The position numbers and the translations under genes are program-made. Below, one piece after another: positions 41,651-42,810 of a stretch of DNA of 42,810 bases. The notes beneath the pieces were generated by a model. It ran no database searches. It worked only from the letters and a program-made list of their open reading frames with translations, and was not told the DNA's origin. Position 1 is the first letter of the stretch. The number at the start of each line of letters is the position of its first letter. This stretch comes from Winogradskya humida (GTDB lineage Bacteria > Actinomycetota > Actinomycetes > Mycobacteriales > Micromonosporaceae): the NCBI RefSeq assembly GCF_016862215.1, contig NZ_BOMN01000095.1, forward strand, positions 1 to 42,810. The letters run 5' to 3'.

Positions 41651-42712
41651 GTGACGTTCGACGTGTACTTCGATGTCCTCAGCCGCACCGCCGACCCCGA
41701 CGAATGGGAGGCCGCGCTGGCCGGCATCGTCGAGCAGGCGCAGCGGGCCGAGCCGGCCGAGGTGCAGACCGCGCTGGAACGCCTCGTCCAGGGGATGCGG
41801 GCCATGCCGTTCTTCTTCGCGCAGGACCTCGCCCAGGTCATCGGCGCCGTCGCCGGGCTCGGCACCGACCCGCTCGTGGTGCTGCCGGTCCTCGTGGAGC
41901 GGGCCACCGAGGTGCTGGAGTCGGCCGCGCTCTTCGCCGGCCTGTGCGAGGCGGACCTCGGCGAGATCCCGGACCTCACCGATGAGAGTACGGCCCGAGA
42001 GGCGCTCGCCCGCTTCACCGAGCTCGCCCGCCGCCGCAGCCTCGACGCGCACGAGGCCGAGCTGCTGATGCAGGCCTGGATGTCCGCCGACCAGCTGGTC
42101 CAGCCGCTGCTGGTGCTCTGCCAGCGCGCCGACGCCCGGGCCGCGCTACCCGGCCGCGAACGGCTCGCCGCCGCGATCGAACCCGTCCGCGAACGGCTCG
42201 GCACGCCGTCCTGGCTGGCCGGGCTGCTCGAGGTCCTCGACGACGAACCGCTGATCGTGCTCGACCGCGGCTTCGCGGGCACCGGCCGCGGCTACCGTGT
42301 CACGATCGGCGGCATCGCCGACAACTTCCAGCTCCACACGCTCCTCGCCGCCGCCCTGATCAGCTCACCCGCCGACGGCCGGGCCGACGAGACCCTGCTG
42401 CCCGGGCGCCCGCCGACGGAGATCGAGATCGCCGCGGCGAGCACCGGTGACCCGGCACCCGAGGGTGGCATCACGGGCAGCTGGAACATGATCGACGCCA
42501 ACGGCGACTGGATCTGGAACGAGGGCAAACCCGCCTACATCCCCCACCACGACGGCGTACGCGTCATCGTGCTCGACGCCGCCCCCTACGAGCGCTCCTG
42601 GAACGCAGGCCGGGTCTACCCGCTGATGCTCCCCGCGCTGCACGTCGACGGCCCGCTCACCCCGCAGGAAGCAGCCGCCCTCCTCAGCCAGGTGAAACCC
42701 GCCTCCCGCTGA
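41651..42712 (+). CDS. conserved hypothetical protein
   Basis: 353 aa, starts GTG. The first ~200 residues are helical and acidic with repeated Ala/Glu/Leu (YFDVLSRTADPDEWEAALAGIVEQAQRA...); the remainder is a beta-rich region holding RGYRVTIGGIADNFQLHTLLAAALI and GDWIWNEGKPAYIPHHDGVRVIVLDAAPYERSWNAGRVYPLM. No signal peptide or membrane segment. No family recognised and no catalytic motif visible. The stop is intact at 42712, just before a repeat array. Confidence 0.75.
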   Translation: MTFDVYFDVLSRTADPDEWEAALAGIVEQAQRAEPAEVQTALERLVQGMRAMPFFFAQDLAQVIGAVAGLGTDPLVVLPVLVERATEVLESAALFAGLCEADLGEIPDLTDESTAREALARFTELARRRSLDAHEAELLMQAWMSADQLVQPLLVLCQRADARAALPGRERLAAAIEPVRERLGTPSWLAGLLEVLDDEPLIVLDRGFAGTGRGYRVTIGGIADNFQLHTLLAAALISSPADGRADETLLPGRPPTEIEIAAASTGDPAPEGGITGSWNMIDANGDWIWNEGKPAYIPHHDGVRVIVLDAAPYERSWNAGRVYPLMLPALHVDGPLTPQEAAALLSQVKPASR

Positions 42713-42734
42713 GTAAGCGGCCGGCCCCGCCGCC

Positions 42735-42810
42735 CCGCCCAGACAGCCCCGCCCAGACAGCCCCGCCCAGACAAGCCCGCCCAGACAAGCCCGCCCAGAC
42801 AAGCCCGCCC
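42735..42810. repeat. 14-bp tandem repeat running to the window end
   Basis: About five copies of CGCCCAGACAAGCC / CGCCCAGACAGCCC; the change between the two forms shows internal homogenisation. It continues to the last base of the window. Confidence 0.93.

Overview
This 42.8 kb window is very GC-rich, with strong codon-position bias and many GTG starts. At least ten genes appear to be transcribed without a leader (a -10 box TAnnnT ends 6-8 nt before the start codon). The gene content, with an alditol oxidase close to the Streptomyces enzyme, NarL-type two-component pairs, SUKH proteins, a DUF5994-like protein and an FdhF/YdeP-type oxidoreductase, points to a filamentous actinobacterium. Micromonosporaceae (Actinoplanes-like) is my best guess; this is inference, since no marker gene is present.

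Layout. 1-5.3 kb: SUKH protein, small membrane protein, two-component system 1 (kinase and regulator overlapping by ATGA), and a nucleotidyltransferase fused to an unknown N-terminal region. 5.4-9.5 kb: FdhF/YdeP-type molybdopterin oxidoreductase diverging from a GH13 alpha-glucosidase. 9.5-11.4 kb: small zinc-ribbon protein, zinc-binding SDR lacking the catalytic Tyr, and two adjacent noncanonical tRNA-like genes. 11.7-18.5 kb: Tat-exported protein, membrane protein, alditol oxidase, small conserved protein, frameshifted SUKH gene, 14-TM-type MFS exporter and a CPCC-like zinc protein. 18.6-22.1 kb: beta-ketoadipate lower-pathway operon (thiolase, CoA-transferase A and B) with a divergent LysR regulator and a perfect inverted repeat between them. 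22.0-27.3 kb: NAD(P)-binding protein carrying an in-frame 36-bp minisatellite, exported protein, frameshifted SAM methyltransferase, LacI regulator, and a flavin amine oxidase whose canonical C-terminal segment sits at its N-terminus (circular permutation). 27.3-33.6 kb: small membrane protein, unknown protein, a TetR-C-like protein without an obvious HTH coupled to a serine hydrolase, a 1.1 kb repeat-rich spacer, secreted lipase-like hydrolase and a truncated ECF-sigma-like gene. 33.6-38.2 kb: minus-strand glycan/DUF5994 group and a proline-iminopeptidase-like hydrolase. 38.3-42.7 kb: two coupled membrane proteins (the second ABA4-like), two-component system 2 and an unknown protein.

A recurring theme is short tandem repeats between genes. 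At four loci the repeat copies the last codons of a gene together with its stop codon: alditol oxidase, CoA-transferase subunit A, methyltransferase and the ABA4-like gene. Two genes carry single-base frameshifts. No CRISPR array, insertion sequence, prophage or integrase was seen.
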